A stretch of 64,000 bases of DNA from Prosthecobacter gellanilyticus (GCF_007992435.1 NZ_BKAG01000004.1:1-64000); one strand, 5' to 3'. Shown: positions 51,395 to 63,158, counted from the stretch's first letter. The notes: a model not told the origin generated them from the letters alone. Made by a program: numbers and translations.

Positions 51395-54300
51395 ATGATC
51401 CCACGTCTTCTCATCTGCCTGACAGCATGGATGGCAGTCCTCGGCGGCTCCCCGCTCTCCGCCCTTCCGCCACCAGCTGCTCCCGCCGCTGCAGCGGTGA
51501 ACCTGCGCTTCACGATGAACGGGGCCGTCGTCACAGCGGCTCTGGAGCGTGGCGTTTATCAGGCTGTGCTGGAGCAGAAAAGCGGAGACGGCTGGAAGCC
51601 GCTGGCCGTGGCCTACTCAACTTCACGCACGGGACGCGTGACCTTCAAGATGCCCGCTGCCACGGATGCAGCGAACCTGCGCGTGCAGGGCTACCGTACG
51701 CCCAAGTTCCCCGCGCGCTTCTTGTATGGCAAACGCAGCTTTGACCGCAAGGACCTGACCTCAGACACGCTCACGCTGTCTGGCAATGTCAGCATCCCCA
51801 ACATGAGCATCATGCCAACGATCGCCTTCACCAGCACCGCGCTGGCTTCCGCTAACACGCTGATGGGGGCCACCACCGCAATCTCACGTGCGCTGGCCGA
51901 TCTGCCGCCGACTCCGGTGACGGACACGGTGCTCGAGTCCGACATCTGGCAGATCGTGGGCAACCAGATGTATTTCTTCAACCACTACCGCGGCCTGCAG
52001 ATCCTGGACCTGGCCGCCCCCACGCTGCCCGTGCGCACCGGCAGTGTGAGGCTGCCCGCCAGCGGTGAGCAAATGATCGTGATGGATGAGGCCGGAACTC
52101 AAGTGGCGCTGCTGGGCACCTCCACTGACCACAAAAATGTGGGCAAGACCACGGTGTGGCTGATCCGCGTGGCGGATGGCATTCCAGCGATGGCCTCCGA
52201 GGTGCCGCTGGAAGGTGTCATGCTGGACAGCCGCCTCGTCGGCACCACGCTGCATGTGCTGAGCAAAGTCAGCCCTGAGCTCACCGCCAACAGCAGCACC
52301 CACGATATGCATGGCACGGCGGTGCTGACGAGCATCGACCTCAGCAATCTCGACGCACCGAAGAAGCTGGGCAGGCTGACCTTTCCCGCTGAAAGTGCCG
52401 CCCTGCAGATATCCGAAGGCTGCGCGCTGGTGGCCACCACCTACTATGCGGGCACGAATCTTTATGCCAACCGGGCTGTGCATCTTGTGGATGTCTCCAA
52501 GGCACCGCGTCTGGTGAAGACTTTCACTCCACGCGGCCTCATTCAGGACAAGTTCAAGCTCGGCATCGTGAACGGCAGCGTGGTCACCGTCTCGATCGAG
52601 GGCTCATGGACCGACCGCAAAACCTGGGTGGAGACCTTTCCCATCGCCGGCAGTGACGTGACTGCTCAGTCCGCGCTGGAGCTGGAACGCGCTCGCGGAG
52701 AGACCCTGCATGCCACGCGCTTTGACGGTGACCGGCTCTACGTCGTGACCTTCCGCCAGATCGATCCGCTCTTCATCGTGGACCTGGCAAACCCCGCCGC
52801 GCCGGTGCTTTCCGGTGTGCTGGAGGTGCCGGGCTGGAGCACCTACCTGGAGCCCTTGGGAGACCGCTTGCTCGCCGTGGGTATCGAGGGCGGTTACACC
52901 ACCGTGTCCCTCTTTGATGTCGCGGATGTCACCGCGCCCTCTCTTTTGTCACGTTTGAAGTTAGGTGGAACCTACGGGAGCAATAGCGAGGCCAACACGG
53001 ATGAGAAGGCCATCGAGTATCTCCCTGAGGAAGGCATCCTCATGGTGCCCTTCCAAGGCGGGACTCCCTCAGGCGGTGATAAAGCGGTGCAGGTGGTGAA
53101 CGTGGGCGCAGACGAGCTCACCGCCGGACCGACGATCGGGCATGACTTTGATCCCCGGCGCGGCAGCTTCATCAGCGGTCATTACGTCAGCATCTCCGGT
53201 CATGAGTTGCTGGTGCATGGCACGGACACTGAAGCGACTGATGAGCCCGTCGTTTCTCTGCCGTTGGCCTGGCGCGCAGACCGCGTGGTGCCAGTGGGTG
53301 AGCATCTGGTGCAGATTGAGGACGGGCAGAACTTCAACCGCTACTTTACCCCCGCCCCTGGCGAATACGCGAAGCTGCGCATCACCTCCACCACCGATCC
53401 GGATGCGCTGGAGCAGGTCGTCAACATCGGCTGCGGCCGCATCGTGGGCATCACACAGCGTGACAGCCGCCTCTATCTGGCGCAGCAGATGCAGTTCACC
53501 ACCACCACTCTCGCCCGTGATGTTGCACCCTCTCTGCGCACGCTGGCACTGGACCTCTCCAGCAAGACACCCGTGGTCACCCAGGTGGGGAGCGTCGTCC
53601 ATGATCTCGGCGCGCTGAACGTGCCCGACCCAACCATCGACGAGGTCCAGCCACTCTGGATCAATGATCAAAAGTTGGTTTGGTATGTCCCGCTCAATCA
53701 GGGTCTCAGGCTCATTCCTGGCCCGATCATCATTGGCGGACCCATCTTCCGTCTGCCCGTGTTGACGCTGCCGATCCTGATCGGCCAGCCGGTCATAGAT
53801 ATCGGCATCATTGGCCCGGGCAGATTGATCACCAACGTCAACGCCACCCTCAATGGTGCCGTCCTCACCGGGGCTCCTCCTCCGCCGGCAGAGCCCGCGC
53901 CCGGGCCGCCTCCCGGCGTGCCTGCTGCCGTTCTCTGCCCGGTGAGCATCGATACCGCAGGGACCATCACGGCGGAAACAGCCCAGGTGGTGCGTGTGAA
54001 GGGTAACCTGCGCCACACCAGCCGGGCCTTCACACAAGGCGGCTTCATCTTCTTCAGCTATGACACCGCGGTGGAGAAGTCCTCCTCCAATGCAACCACC
54101 GCGACAACGAGCGCCGCCAGCTTCACCCGTGGACCGGTGCTGACGAAGATCGCCGTGCCCTTGCGCCCGCAGGAAGTGCGGCTGGCCTCCTGGCTGCAGG
54201 TGATCGACTGGAATGGCAATGCGCCCGTGCTGCGTGATCCCGTGTCCATCCCGGGGCCGCTGCTGAGCGTGGCCCAGGCGGATGCACAGGGTGCGGTGGT

Positions 54301-54790
54301 CCTGACGAACAGTGACCAGCAGATCTCCAAGACCGCCGCCGCCACACGTGTGATCCAGGCCTGCGCCTATGATGGTGTGAGCGCCTGGCAGCTCGACAGC
54401 TACATCACCTCCACGCCTTACCACAGCGCCACGGCCACGGACGGCCTCCGCCTCTATCTCGGCCGGGAGGTCGGCATCATCGGAGTCGTGGGAGTGGGTT
54501 ACAATGCCCTCACCGGCCGCCTTTCCCAGATCAACAACTGGCCCACCGCCGAGACACCGACCACGCTGCATGTCATCCCCGGTCATCTGCTGGCCAGCAG
54601 TGCCGGTAACCTGGAGGTGGCCACCATCACGGCCAGCACCGGTGTGCTGAAGCCCGTGGCGTCCTTTGACACTCCCACGAATCTCTGGCTGCGGGTGGAC
54701 CGCAGCGCCATCACCCCCGCGCAGGACCTCTGGATCCCTGCTGGCGAATTCGGTGTCGAGTTCCTCCAGCGTGGAGATCTGGCCCCGTAA
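51395..54790 (+). CDS. Large secreted beta-propeller protein
   Basis: A 1131-residue protein with a signal peptide (MIPRLLICLTAWMAVLGGSPLSA). Repeated units like QIVGNQMYFFNHYRGLQILDL, GTTLHVLSKVSPEL and DRLYVVTFRQIDPLFIVDL are typical of a beta-propeller (the C-terminal 'Beta_propel' type). A Pro/Gly-rich linker lies around 820-860. It sits in one transcription unit with the ECF sigma factor and its partner, spaced by 56 bases, so it may be controlled by them. A strong terminator follows. Confidence 0.8.
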   Translation: MIPRLLICLTAWMAVLGGSPLSALPPPAAPAAAAVNLRFTMNGAVVTAALERGVYQAVLEQKSGDGWKPLAVAYSTSRTGRVTFKMPAATDAANLRVQGYRTPKFPARFLYGKRSFDRKDLTSDTLTLSGNVSIPNMSIMPTIAFTSTALASANTLMGATTAISRALADLPPTPVTDTVLESDIWQIVGNQMYFFNHYRGLQILDLAAPTLPVRTGSVRLPASGEQMIVMDEAGTQVALLGTSTDHKNVGKTTVWLIRVADGIPAMASEVPLEGVMLDSRLVGTTLHVLSKVSPELTANSSTHDMHGTAVLTSIDLSNLDAPKKLGRLTFPAESAALQISEGCALVATTYYAGTNLYANRAVHLVDVSKAPRLVKTFTPRGLIQDKFKLGIVNGSVVTVSIEGSWTDRKTWVETFPIAGSDVTAQSALELERARGETLHATRFDGDRLYVVTFRQIDPLFIVDLANPAAPVLSGVLEVPGWSTYLEPLGDRLLAVGIEGGYTTVSLFDVADVTAPSLLSRLKLGGTYGSNSEANTDEKAIEYLPEEGILMVPFQGGTPSGGDKAVQVVNVGADELTAGPTIGHDFDPRRGSFISGHYVSISGHELLVHGTDTEATDEPVVSLPLAWRADRVVPVGEHLVQIEDGQNFNRYFTPAPGEYAKLRITSTTDPDALEQVVNIGCGRIVGITQRDSRLYLAQQMQFTTTTLARDVAPSLRTLALDLSSKTPVVTQVGSVVHDLGALNVPDPTIDEVQPLWINDQKLVWYVPLNQGLRLIPGPIIIGGPIFRLPVLTLPILIGQPVIDIGIIGPGRLITNVNATLNGAVLTGAPPPPAEPAPGPPPGVPAAVLCPVSIDTAGTITAETAQVVRVKGNLRHTSRAFTQGGFIFFSYDTAVEKSSSNATTATTSAASFTRGPVLTKIAVPLRPQEVRLASWLQVIDWNGNAPVLRDPVSIPGPLLSVAQADAQGAVVLTNSDQQISKTAAATRVIQACAYDGVSAWQLDSYITSTPYHSATATDGLRLYLGREVGIIGVVGVGYNALTGRLSQINNWPTAETPTTLHVIPGHLLASSAGNLEVATITASTGVLKPVASFDTPTNLWLRVDRSAITPAQDLWIPAGEFGVEFLQRGDLAP

Positions 54791-54849
54791 CATCCTTTGC
54801 CGAAAAGCGCCCCCCGGGCCTGCCTCCCAAACCCAGGCCCTAGGCATTC

Positions 54850-54885
54850 AAAACCCCGCAGTCCGTCACTGCGGGGTTTTCTTTT
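54850..54885 (+). terminator. Intrinsic terminator after the propeller gene
   Basis: AAAACCCCGCAGT pairs with ACTGCGGGGTTTT over 13 bp, then CTTTT. Confidence 0.92.
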
Positions 54886-55010
54886 GGTGGATGGTGGGAT
54901 CGCGCCACCTCTCCTGGCAAATGGCTTCCTGCCTCTGGCTGGAAAGACTCGGGCACCGTGGGGCGATTCTTTTCATGTCCAAGATGAGCCGGTTTTGATC
55001 TTTTGTCTCC

Positions 55011-57812
55011 GTGCGCTGTTTTTCCTCCATCCCGCTCCTCCTCGCGCTTGCGGCGGCTGATTCGTCAGCGGCGGACGGATGGGCGTTTTTTGAAGGGAAG
55101 GTTCGGCCGCTGCTGGTGAAGCACTGCTATGAGTGTCACTCGCAGGAGGCCGGGAAGCAGAAAGGCGGCCTCTTGCTGGACCGCAAGGAGGGCTGGGAGA
55201 AAGGTGGAGATGCCGGACCTGCGCTGATCGTGGGGCAGCCCGCAAAAAGCCTGCTCATCCACAGCGTGCGCTATGAGGACGAGGACCTGCAGATGCCGCC
55301 GAAGTCCAAGATGGCCCCGGAGGAAATCAAGGTGCTCGAAGAGTGGATCGCCATGGGTGCGCCAGACCCGCGTGTGGAGTCGCTCGCGGCGGCGCAGCCG
55401 AAGAAGACGCTCGATATCGAAGCAGCAAGGCAGACCTGGGCCTATCGAGCTTTGCAGCAAGCACCGCTGCCTGCGGTGAAGGACAAGGCCTGGCCGCGCA
55501 ATGACATCGACACGCTGGTTCTGGCGGAGATCGAGGCCAACAAGCTGAAGCCTGCCGCAGATGCGGATCTGCGCACGCTGAAGCGTCGTTTGAGCTATGA
55601 CCTCACCGGACTGCCACCGAATGATGCTGAAGCCTCGGACCTAACCTATGAGGCCTATGTGGACCGGCTTTTGCAGAGCCCGGCCTTCGGTGAAAAATGG
55701 GGACGGCACTGGCTGGACCTCGCAAGGTATGCGGACTCGAACGGCGGAGATCGCAACTACACTTTTTATCAGGCCTGGCGCTACCGGAACTACGTCATCG
55801 ACAGCTTTAATCGCGACCTGTCCTACTATGACTTCATCCGCGAGCAGATCGCCGGTGATCTCATGCCTGCGAAAGATGATGCGCAGCGTCGCGAACGCAT
55901 GATTGCCGCCACCTATCTTTCGTTAGGCCCAAAAATGCTGACGGAGCGTGACAAGGAGAAGCTGCATCTCGATACCGTGGACGAGCAGCTGGATACCATC
56001 GGCAAGTCGATGCTCGGACTCTCCATCGGCTGCGCGCGTTGTCACGACCACAAGTTTGATCCCATCTCCCAGCGGGACTACTACGCGCTCGCAGGCTTTC
56101 TGCGCAGCACGGAGATCGTCATGGGCACGCGCAATGGCTGCGTGAACGTGGCCAGCTGGGTGGAGCAGGCTCTGCCGAAGTCGGGACCCGAGTTTGCCGA
56201 GCTGAAGCAGAAGGTGGAGCGCCTGGAACTCGCCATGCGGCTGAAGGTGGAGCGTGATTTCATGGAGACCGTCGCTGGCTCAAAGGCGCTGACGAAGCTG
56301 CCGCTGGCCGGTGTGATCTATGATGAGGCCAGCGCCGAACTGGTGGGGAACTGGAAGGAATCCAAGCTCTCCAAAAACCGCTTCGGTGACTTCTACATCC
56401 ATGATGACAAGAAGGACAAAGGCGTGAAGAAGGCCGTCTTCCGCGGCGCCCTGCCAGAGACTGGCATCTATGAGGTGCGCATCGCCTATCCGGCGAAGGG
56501 GAACTGTGACACGCAGGTGCCCATCACAGTCGAGGCCTTTGATGATGTGCATCAGGTGATCTTTGATCAGACGAAGAAGCCCAGCGTGGGCGGCTTGTTC
56601 GAGCCCATCGGCCGTTTCCACTTTGAAAAAGGCGGACGCGTGAATGTGATCGTCAACACCGGCGGCACGAAGGGTTATGTTATCGTGGATGCCGTGCAGT
56701 TCATCTCGGAGAAGGACATCGAGCGCGAGTCCATGGCTCTGGCGATGGCAAACGGCAGTGCTCATGGTGATCCGCTGCTCACCATGAGCAGCGCCGCCCT
56801 CTCCAAAGAGCTGAACAAGCAGATCGATGCGCTCAAGGATGCGGATCTGGCCATGACGCCGCGTGATTTCGCGGATGCGGGCGATGTGAACCTGCGTGTG
56901 CGCGGCGAGGTGAACCAGCTCGGTCCCAAGGTTCCACGCAATTTCCTCAGCGTGCTGCATCGCGGCTCAGCGCCGGAGATTGCCGCAGGCTCCAGCGGGC
57001 GTCTGCAGCTCGCCGAATGGATGGTGAGCGCCGAGAACACGCTGCTGGATCGTGTGATCGTGAACCGTCTGTGGGCCAAGCTTTTCGGCAGAGGCATCGT
57101 GAGCACCGTGGACAACTTTGGCGTGCAGGGAGAGAAGCCCACGCATCCCGCGCTGCTGGATCATCTGGCGCTGACATTCCGCGCCAGCAATGGTTCCATC
57201 AAAACGCTGATCCGCGAGATGGTGCTGAGCCGCACCTATCAACTCGCCGCTGAAGGCAAATCTGAGCGAGTGAAGGCTGATCCAGAGAACAAGCTCTTCG
57301 CACGTCATTCGTATCGTCGCCTCGCGGCGGAGGAAATCCGCGACAGCCTGCTGCAACTCACTGGTGAACTGAACACGGAGCAAGCCGCCGCCACCGCCCT
57401 GACCTATGGCGAGGACCTCGATGACCTCATGAAGCTCGACAAGCTCATGCATCGCAGTGTCTACCTGCCTGTGGCGCGCAACAACCTCGCGCCTGACCTG
57501 GAGATCTTTGATGCGGCGAATCCGGAGATGACGGCAGGTGACCGCCCGCTGACCACCGTGCCCACGCAGGCACTGTATTTGTTGAATAGTTCGTTCATCC
57601 AAAAGCAGGCCGCCACTCTGGCGCAGCAGGCCTATGCACAGGCGGATGCCGTGACCTGGCTGCACCAGGCCATCCTGGGACATGCGCCTGAAGATGCCGC
57701 TGCGAAACGTGCGCAGGCTTTCATTGATCAAAGCGGCACAGATCGCGAGAAGGCCCTGGCTGATCTCGCGCATGTGCTGCTTGCCTCCACGGAGTTTCTC
57801 TTCCTCGAATGA
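55011..57812 (+). CDS. PSCyt1/DUF1549/DUF1553 protein with cytochrome-c motif
   Basis: A 933-residue protein of the Planctomycete/Verrucomicrobial 'PSD1' type. After a signal peptide (GTG start at 55011) the PSCyt1 region has a heme-type CYECH (near residue 40). The DUF1549 region has [21 protein letters not shown] and [23 protein letters not shown] (a second CxxCH). A beta-sandwich insert ([18 protein letters not shown]) comes before the DUF1553 C-terminus. These proteins are usually paired with a DUF1501 protein, as here 4 bases downstream, and are thought to act in extracytoplasmic glycan oxidation. The precise reaction is unknown. Confidence 0.9.
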   Translation: MRCFSSIPLLLALAAADSSAADGWAFFEGKVRPLLVKHCYECHSQEAGKQKGGLLLDRKEGWEKGGDAGPALIVGQPAKSLLIHSVRYEDEDLQMPPKSKMAPEEIKVLEEWIAMGAPDPRVESLAAAQPKKTLDIEAARQTWAYRALQQAPLPAVKDKAWPRNDIDTLVLAEIEANKLKPAADADLRTLKRRLSYDLTGLPPNDAEASDLTYEAYVDRLLQSPAFGEKWGRHWLDLARYADSNGGDRNYTFYQAWRYRNYVIDSFNRDLSYYDFIREQIAGDLMPAKDDAQRRERMIAATYLSLGPKMLTERDKEKLHLDTVDEQLDTIGKSMLGLSIGCARCHDHKFDPISQRDYYALAGFLRSTEIVMGTRNGCVNVASWVEQALPKSGPEFAELKQKVERLELAMRLKVERDFMETVAGSKALTKLPLAGVIYDEASAELVGNWKESKLSKNRFGDFYIHDDKKDKGVKKAVFRGALPETGIYEVRIAYPAKGNCDTQVPITVEAFDDVHQVIFDQTKKPSVGGLFEPIGRFHFEKGGRVNVIVNTGGTKGYVIVDAVQFISEKDIERESMALAMANGSAHGDPLLTMSSAALSKELNKQIDALKDADLAMTPRDFADAGDVNLRVRGEVNQLGPKVPRNFLSVLHRGSAPEIAAGSSGRLQLAEWMVSAENTLLDRVIVNRLWAKLFGRGIVSTVDNFGVQGEKPTHPALLDHLALTFRASNGSIKTLIREMVLSRTYQLAAEGKSERVKADPENKLFARHSYRRLAAEEIRDSLLQLTGELNTEQAAATALTYGEDLDDLMKLDKLMHRSVYLPVARNNLAPDLEIFDAANPEMTAGDRPLTTVPTQALYLLNSSFIQKQAATLAQQAYAQADAVTWLHQAILGHAPEDAAAKRAQAFIDQSGTDREKALADLAHVLLASTEFLFLE

Positions 57813-57816
57813 CGCC

Positions 57817-59196
57817 ATGAATTCCACGCCGCTCATCACCCGTCGTCATGCCTTGCAGTCAGCCGCCTGCGGCTTCGGAGCCCTCGCCCTGAATGGCATC
57901 GCCACAGCTGCCAGCCTGCCACGCGGGCTGCATCACACGCCGAGGGCAAAGCGCGTGATCTTTCTCTTCATGCAGGGAGGTCCCTCGCAGGTGGACACCT
58001 TTGATTACAAGCCGAAGCTCCAGGAACTGGACGGCAAGAAGCTGCCCTTTGCTCCCGCGAAGAATCTGGACCCTTCCTCCGCCAGCCAGGCGAAGCTGCT
58101 CGGCTCGCCGTGGAAGTTTCAGCAGCACGGTGAGGCAGGTCTTTGGGGCAGCGAGTTGTTTCCGGAAGTCTCCAAGCGGCTCGATGACCTCTGCGTGATC
58201 CGCTCCATGCAGAGCAAGGGCCAGTCCCACGGCCAGGCCGTGTGCATGATCCACACGGGTGCGGATAATTTTGTTAGGCCATCCATCGGCTCCTGGATCA
58301 GCTACGGTCTCGGCAGCGAGAACGCGGACCTGCCAGCCTTTGTCAGCATCAGCCCGCCCGCCACGCATGGCGGACCTCGCAATTACGGCTCCGCCTTCCT
58401 CCCTGCCGCGCATCAAGGCACCACCGTGGGCCGCAGCGGCAAGCTGGGCAAGGATGCCACCTTCCGCTTCCTGAATGCAGGCGCGGATGCCGCGGATCAA
58501 TCACGCAAACTGGACCTGCTGCAGGCGATGAATCGCGAGCACTTCGAGCGCACGCGCCATGCCCCTGTGGAAGGCATGATCCAGAGCATGGAGCTGGCCT
58601 TTCGCATGCAGCGCGAGGCACCGCTCGTCATGGACATCGAGAACGAACCCGCGCACATCAAGGCGCTGTATGGCATCGGTGATGCCGTGACGGACAACTA
58701 CGGCCGCCAGTGCCTGCTCGCGCGCCGCTTCGCCGAGGCCGGTGTGCGCTACATCCAGGTCAGCACGCCCAACGTGTGGGACCAGCACTCCGAGCTCGTC
58801 AAAGGCCACACGAAAAATGCCGCCGCCGTGGATCGTCCCATCGCAGGCCTGCTCGCTGACTTGAAGCAGCGCGGCCTGCTCGAAGACACACTGGTGGTTT
58901 GGGGCGGCGAGTTCGGCCGCACGCCCATCGTGCAGGGCGCGAACGGTCGCGATCACAATCCGCAAGGCTTCACCATGTGGATGGCCGGCGGCGGTGTGAA
59001 GTCCGGCATCGCCTACGGCGAGACGGATGACTTCGGCTACTACGCCGTGAAGGACAAAGTCCACATGCACGACCTGCACGCCACCATCCTGCACCTGCTC
59101 GGCATCGACCACCTCAAGCTCACCTACCGCTACGCCGGCCGCGACTTCCGCCTCACCGATGTGTATGGCGAGGTGGTGCATGGGATCTTTGCGTGA
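57817..59196 (+). CDS. DUF1501 protein with Tat-like signal
   Basis: A 459-residue partner of the PSD1 protein. The N-terminal [21 protein letters not shown] is a twin-arginine-like signal. The body has the DUF1501 hallmarks ([55 protein letters not shown]) of the sulfatase/alkaline-phosphatase superfamily. Start at ATG 57817 just after the upstream stop, so the two are coupled. Function with PSCyt1 proteins in polysaccharide breakdown is inferred. Confidence 0.9.
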   Translation: MNSTPLITRRHALQSAACGFGALALNGIATAASLPRGLHHTPRAKRVIFLFMQGGPSQVDTFDYKPKLQELDGKKLPFAPAKNLDPSSASQAKLLGSPWKFQQHGEAGLWGSELFPEVSKRLDDLCVIRSMQSKGQSHGQAVCMIHTGADNFVRPSIGSWISYGLGSENADLPAFVSISPPATHGGPRNYGSAFLPAAHQGTTVGRSGKLGKDATFRFLNAGADAADQSRKLDLLQAMNREHFERTRHAPVEGMIQSMELAFRMQREAPLVMDIENEPAHIKALYGIGDAVTDNYGRQCLLARRFAEAGVRYIQVSTPNVWDQHSELVKGHTKNAAAVDRPIAGLLADLKQRGLLEDTLVVWGGEFGRTPIVQGANGRDHNPQGFTMWMAGGGVKSGIAYGETDDFGYYAVKDKVHMHDLHATILHLLGIDHLKLTYRYAGRDFRLTDVYGEVVHGIFA

Positions 59197-59215
59197 GGTC
59201 GATGCGGCAGAGGCA

Positions 59216-59998
59216 ATGATCGGCGGGGAGGCTTCTCTGATGACAGCCCTGGAAAAAATCAAGTTGCCCATGTCACCGGATCAAGGATCATTGTCTCCCA
59301 TCGAAGATGAGCTTCCAACAACTGTCCGCCATGCTCCGAGAGATTCGCTCCAAGATGCCGCGAGTCACCTCCGAACGTGCCTACGCACAGATGGATCATC
59401 TCATGGGGAGGACGACTTCGACCGTCCCGAAAACGAGTGGGCAGCCTTCCGTGCCTGGGCCGAAACGCACGGCCTGATTCTTCCACTGGACTTTCATCCA
59501 CCTGAAAGGGACGGAGGTCGCGAGCACGACGTGCGTCACGATGAGGGCACCGGACTTTGGTGGAAATATACCAAGCCCAATCTGGCTGGATACACCGTAA
59601 GCTGGACGGAAGGCCGTCCCTGGCTGCACAATGCCCTGCCCCTGGATTATCTACAGCGGATGATCTGGCAGAATCATTTGTTTGGCGATGAGGTGCGACT
59701 CATCGGCCTTTGGAATCCACAAGGTCACGACTGGCGCATCGTCACCACTCAGCCTCATGTCCAGGGTCAGAAAGCCACGCTGGAAGAATTGGAACATGCG
59801 CTGATCCAGGCCGGTTTTGAGGTCTTACCTTGGAGAGGGCTGGGGTATGCAGATTCCCTCTCTGTTCGCAAGGATGGCTTTGACGTGTGGGACATCCATC
59901 CGGCTAATGTTTTGCTCACGGATTCCGGGCTGCCGCTTCCTTTTGATGTAATGATCACCTGCACTCCGGGTGTTTCCGCTAATGAGGGAGGCATCTGA
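59216..59998 (+). CDS. Protein of unknown function, possible kinase-like fold
   Basis: A 260-residue protein. The C-terminal segment DIHPANVLLTDSGLPLPFDVM recalls the DxHxxN catalytic loop of small kinases in polyvalent or toxin proteins, but the ATP-binding half is not evident. I treat function as unknown. Start could be the Met at 59216 or at 59240. It lies just after the DUF1501 gene. Confidence 0.5.
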   Translation: MIGGEASLMTALEKIKLPMSPDQGSLSPIEDELPTTVRHAPRDSLQDAASHLRTCLRTDGSSHGEDDFDRPENEWAAFRAWAETHGLILPLDFHPPERDGGREHDVRHDEGTGLWWKYTKPNLAGYTVSWTEGRPWLHNALPLDYLQRMIWQNHLFGDEVRLIGLWNPQGHDWRIVTTQPHVQGQKATLEELEHALIQAGFEVLPWRGLGYADSLSVRKDGFDVWDIHPANVLLTDSGLPLPFDVMITCTPGVSANEGGI

Positions 59999-60060
59999 TT
60001 GATGGAGATTGAATCCCTACAAACCTCGAAACATGGGCCGCGACGCGACGTTGAGCGAAA

Positions 60061-61797
60061 ATGCTCCGTTTCATTTTTCCTCTTCTTGTTCTCTCTCCGG
60101 GTCTGCTGCTCGCTGAACTGAGTGTGCCGCATTTTTTCTCGGATCATATGGTGCTGCAGCGGGAACGGGCGGCGGCGGTGTGGGGGAAGGCGGATGCAGG
60201 GGTGGAGGTGAGTATTTCCTTCAAGGGCAAGTCGGCTTCGGCGAAAGCGGGAGCCGATGGGAAGTGGCGGGCACAGATCGAGACCGGTACTGCGGATACG
60301 ACCGGGGCAGTGCTGACGATCTCGGCGGGGAAGGACAAGATCACGATTCAGGATGTGCTCGTCGGTGAGGTGTGGTTTGCCTCGGGGCAGTCAAACATGT
60401 TTTACACGGTGGGTCGCTCGCCGGAATACGCGGGGCTCATCGCCGAGACGAAGCTGCCAGCGCTGCGCATGTTCAATGCGCCGCTGGTGACGGCGGAGGA
60501 CAATCAGGAAGACATCGAGGGCACATGGGCAGCTTCGAGACCGGAAACGGTGCCAGGCTTTTCGGCAGTGGCGTTCTTCTTTGCGCGGAAGCTGCATCTC
60601 GAGCTCGGTGTGCCGGTGGGTGTGATCAAGTCGGCCTGGGGAGGCAAGCCGGTGGAGACTTTTACCAGTCGTGAAGCGCTGAGCACACTGGCTGGCACGA
60701 AGGCGATGGTGGAGGCGACCTTGAAAGCGGACAAGGAGTATGACCCCGAGAAAGCCAAGGCCGCCTATGAAGTGAGCCTGGCGAAGTGGAAGGAGACGAT
60801 GGCCGCGGCGAAGGGCAAGTCCGCTGAGGAACGCAAGCGCCTGCCGAAGAAGCCCGAGGCACCGAAGCGCCCGCTGCTCACGGAAGGCAAGCCGGGCGTG
60901 CTCTACGCGGCGATGATTCATCCTTTCGTTGGCTATACCATGCGCGGGGCCATCTGGTATCAGGGCGAGGGCAATGCGAAGCCTGGAGCCGTGCCGTATG
61001 ACCAGACGCTGCCGCTGATGATCGGTGACTGGCGCAAGCGCTGGGGCGATGAGTTCTCCTTCTACTACATGCAGCTGGCGAACTTCCACGCGCCCTCCAC
61101 GGCCCCGGGCACGCCAGATCCATGGGCGCTGTGCCAGGACCGCATGCGCCTGGTGCTGGGCACCACGCCGAAGACCGGCATGGCCATCATCAATGATGTG
61201 GGCGAGGCCAATGACATTCACCCGAAGAACAAGAAGGATCCGGGCGAACGTCTCGCGCGCTGGGCACTGGCGAAGGACTATGGCAAGAGCCTTGTTTACT
61301 CCGGACCACTCTTCAAAAGAAGCGTAACCAATGATGCAACCATCCGTGTGACCTTTGACCAGAGCGGCACGGGCCTGAAATCACGCGATGGTGGACCACT
61401 GAAGCGATTTGAGATCGCCGGAGCCGACAAAGTCTGGCACTGGGCCGAGGCGAAGATCGATGGCACGGACAGTGTCATCGTGAGCAGCCCTGAGGTGAAA
61501 GCCCCCGTGGCCGTGCGCTATGCCTGGGCCGCGAATCCAGAGGGTGCGAACCTGGTGAACAGCGAGGGCCTGCCCGCCTCCATCTTCCGCACGGATGACT
61601 GGGACGATGTGGAAGCCAAGGTGGACAGCGGCACCGCGAAGGCGCTGGAAGATCGCCGCGCTCTGGCCACGGAGATCAAAGCGCTCTCCGCGCAACGTGC
61701 GAAACTGGATCGCAAGAGCCCGGAATACAAGGAAGTGAACAAGAAGTTCCAGGAACTCATGGCCAAGTTCAAGGCGACGGCACCGGCAAAGAAGTGA
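60061..61797 (+). CDS. Sialate O-acetylesterase
   Basis: A 578-residue secreted esterase (SASA family, SGNH-type). After a signal peptide (MLRFIFPLLVLSPGLLLA) it has HFFSDHMVLQRE, the catalytic-Ser block EVWFASGQSNMFY (GQSNM, Ser) and, later, the IWYQGEGN region with the DWRKRWG and NDVGEAND-type motifs, giving Asp/His. It removes O-acetyl groups from sialic acids or xylan/pectin-type glycans. With the pectate lyase gene next door, plant or algal polysaccharide breakdown is likely. Confidence 0.92.
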   Translation: MLRFIFPLLVLSPGLLLAELSVPHFFSDHMVLQRERAAAVWGKADAGVEVSISFKGKSASAKAGADGKWRAQIETGTADTTGAVLTISAGKDKITIQDVLVGEVWFASGQSNMFYTVGRSPEYAGLIAETKLPALRMFNAPLVTAEDNQEDIEGTWAASRPETVPGFSAVAFFFARKLHLELGVPVGVIKSAWGGKPVETFTSREALSTLAGTKAMVEATLKADKEYDPEKAKAAYEVSLAKWKETMAAAKGKSAEERKRLPKKPEAPKRPLLTEGKPGVLYAAMIHPFVGYTMRGAIWYQGEGNAKPGAVPYDQTLPLMIGDWRKRWGDEFSFYYMQLANFHAPSTAPGTPDPWALCQDRMRLVLGTTPKTGMAIINDVGEANDIHPKNKKDPGERLARWALAKDYGKSLVYSGPLFKRSVTNDATIRVTFDQSGTGLKSRDGGPLKRFEIAGADKVWHWAEAKIDGTDSVIVSSPEVKAPVAVRYAWAANPEGANLVNSEGLPASIFRTDDWDDVEAKVDSGTAKALEDRRALATEIKALSAQRAKLDRKSPEYKEVNKKFQELMAKFKATAPAKK

Positions 61798-61885
61798 GCC
61801 TCGGTTAGATAGGCACCTGCACATCTTTTCACGTTTTAGGGCATGACAAGGGGTGGATCTGTGGATCATATATGATTATCCAGCC

Positions 61886-63133
61886 ATGAAACTGCCCTTT
61901 CTCGCCTCCTTGATCTGCTTGTTGGCTCTGACGAGCTTTGCAGCCGACGACAAGCCTTTCACGATGCTCACGGATGAGCTGATCGCGAAGCTGCCGGAGG
62001 CGGAGAAGGGGGCGTGGACGGGCTACCTGGCGAAATCCCGGGAGTTTGCGGTGACTGAGCGGCGCATCCTGGCGGAGGAGAGCCAGAAGGCGGGGCTGGA
62101 GAAGCCGAAGCCAGCACCGGGAAACAGCGGCGAGTTCGAGCCGGACATGGACGCAGCGGTGGAGACCTTTGCGGATGCGGCTAACCAAAAGATCGCCGAG
62201 GTGGTGATCAGCTACCAGACACCGACGGGTGGATGGTCGAAGGCGGTGGACTATGCCGCCGGGACACGCCAGCCAGGCACGCAATGGACCTCGCAGACCG
62301 GCAATGCCTGGCACTACTGCGGAACGTTTGATAATCGCACCACCACGGAGCAGCTCAAGTTTCTGGCGGCGGTCTTCACGGCGACGAAGCGTGAGGATGT
62401 GAAGGCGGCGCTGATGAAAGGGCTGGAGTATGTTTTTGCTGCGCAGTATCCGAATGGCGGCTGGCCGCAGAATTATCCAGTGGAGACCGGCTATCATGAA
62501 GCCATCACGCTGAATGATGATGCGATGACGCATGTGCTGGAGTTGCTGCATGATCTGGCGGAAGGGGACAATCATTTCGCCTTTGCCGATGCGGCGCTGA
62601 AGGAAAGAGCGAAGGCAGCCTTTGATCGCGGCATTGCTTGTTATGCCGCCATGCAGGTGAAGATCAATGGGCAGCCCACCGTGTGGTGCGCGCAGCATCA
62701 TCCGCTGACGCTGGAACCAGTGAAGGCACGGGCGAAGGAGCCGCCGTCACTCAGCGGCGCGGAGTCGGCGAACCTGGTGAAGTTTCTCATGCGCAGCGGT
62801 CCGACCACGCCGGAGACCGTGGCGATGATCGAGGCGGCGCTGAAGTGGTTTGATGCGCATCGCATCACGAACCTGCGCAAGATCAAGAATGACGCCGGCA
62901 AGACCGATTATGTTACCGATGAAGCTTCCACCGAGGTGATCTGGGCGCGCTTCTACGATCTGACAACGGGCAAGCCCATCTTCGCCGGGGCGCAGGACGG
63001 CATCGTCTACAATAGCTTTGGGGAGATGGCCGCGAAGAACAAGGTGGCCTATGATTTCTTCACCACGCGTCCGAAGGAAGTGCTGGAGAAGGAAGAGCCG
63101 AGGTGGCGGAAGAGGCTGGAGAAGGAGAAGTGA
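61886..63133 (+). CDS. Secreted pectate lyase, PL10 type
   Basis: A 415-residue exported enzyme (MKLPFLASLICLLALTSFA signal). The PL10 features are visible: GGWSKAVDY, GTFDNRTTTEQLKFLA, GGWPQNYPV, HEAITLNDDAMTHVLELL and the later WCAQHHPLTLEP with the catalytic Arg region. It cleaves polygalacturonate by beta-elimination. The start at 61886 gives the signal peptide. Forms a locus with the esterase. Confidence 0.9.
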   Translation: MKLPFLASLICLLALTSFAADDKPFTMLTDELIAKLPEAEKGAWTGYLAKSREFAVTERRILAEESQKAGLEKPKPAPGNSGEFEPDMDAAVETFADAANQKIAEVVISYQTPTGGWSKAVDYAAGTRQPGTQWTSQTGNAWHYCGTFDNRTTTEQLKFLAAVFTATKREDVKAALMKGLEYVFAAQYPNGGWPQNYPVETGYHEAITLNDDAMTHVLELLHDLAEGDNHFAFADAALKERAKAAFDRGIACYAAMQVKINGQPTVWCAQHHPLTLEPVKARAKEPPSLSGAESANLVKFLMRSGPTTPETVAMIEAALKWFDAHRITNLRKIKNDAGKTDYVTDEASTEVIWARFYDLTTGKPIFAGAQDGIVYNSFGEMAAKNKVAYDFFTTRPKEVLEKEEPRWRKRLEKEK

Positions 63134-63158
63134 TTATTCGAATCTCAGTCATCTCATC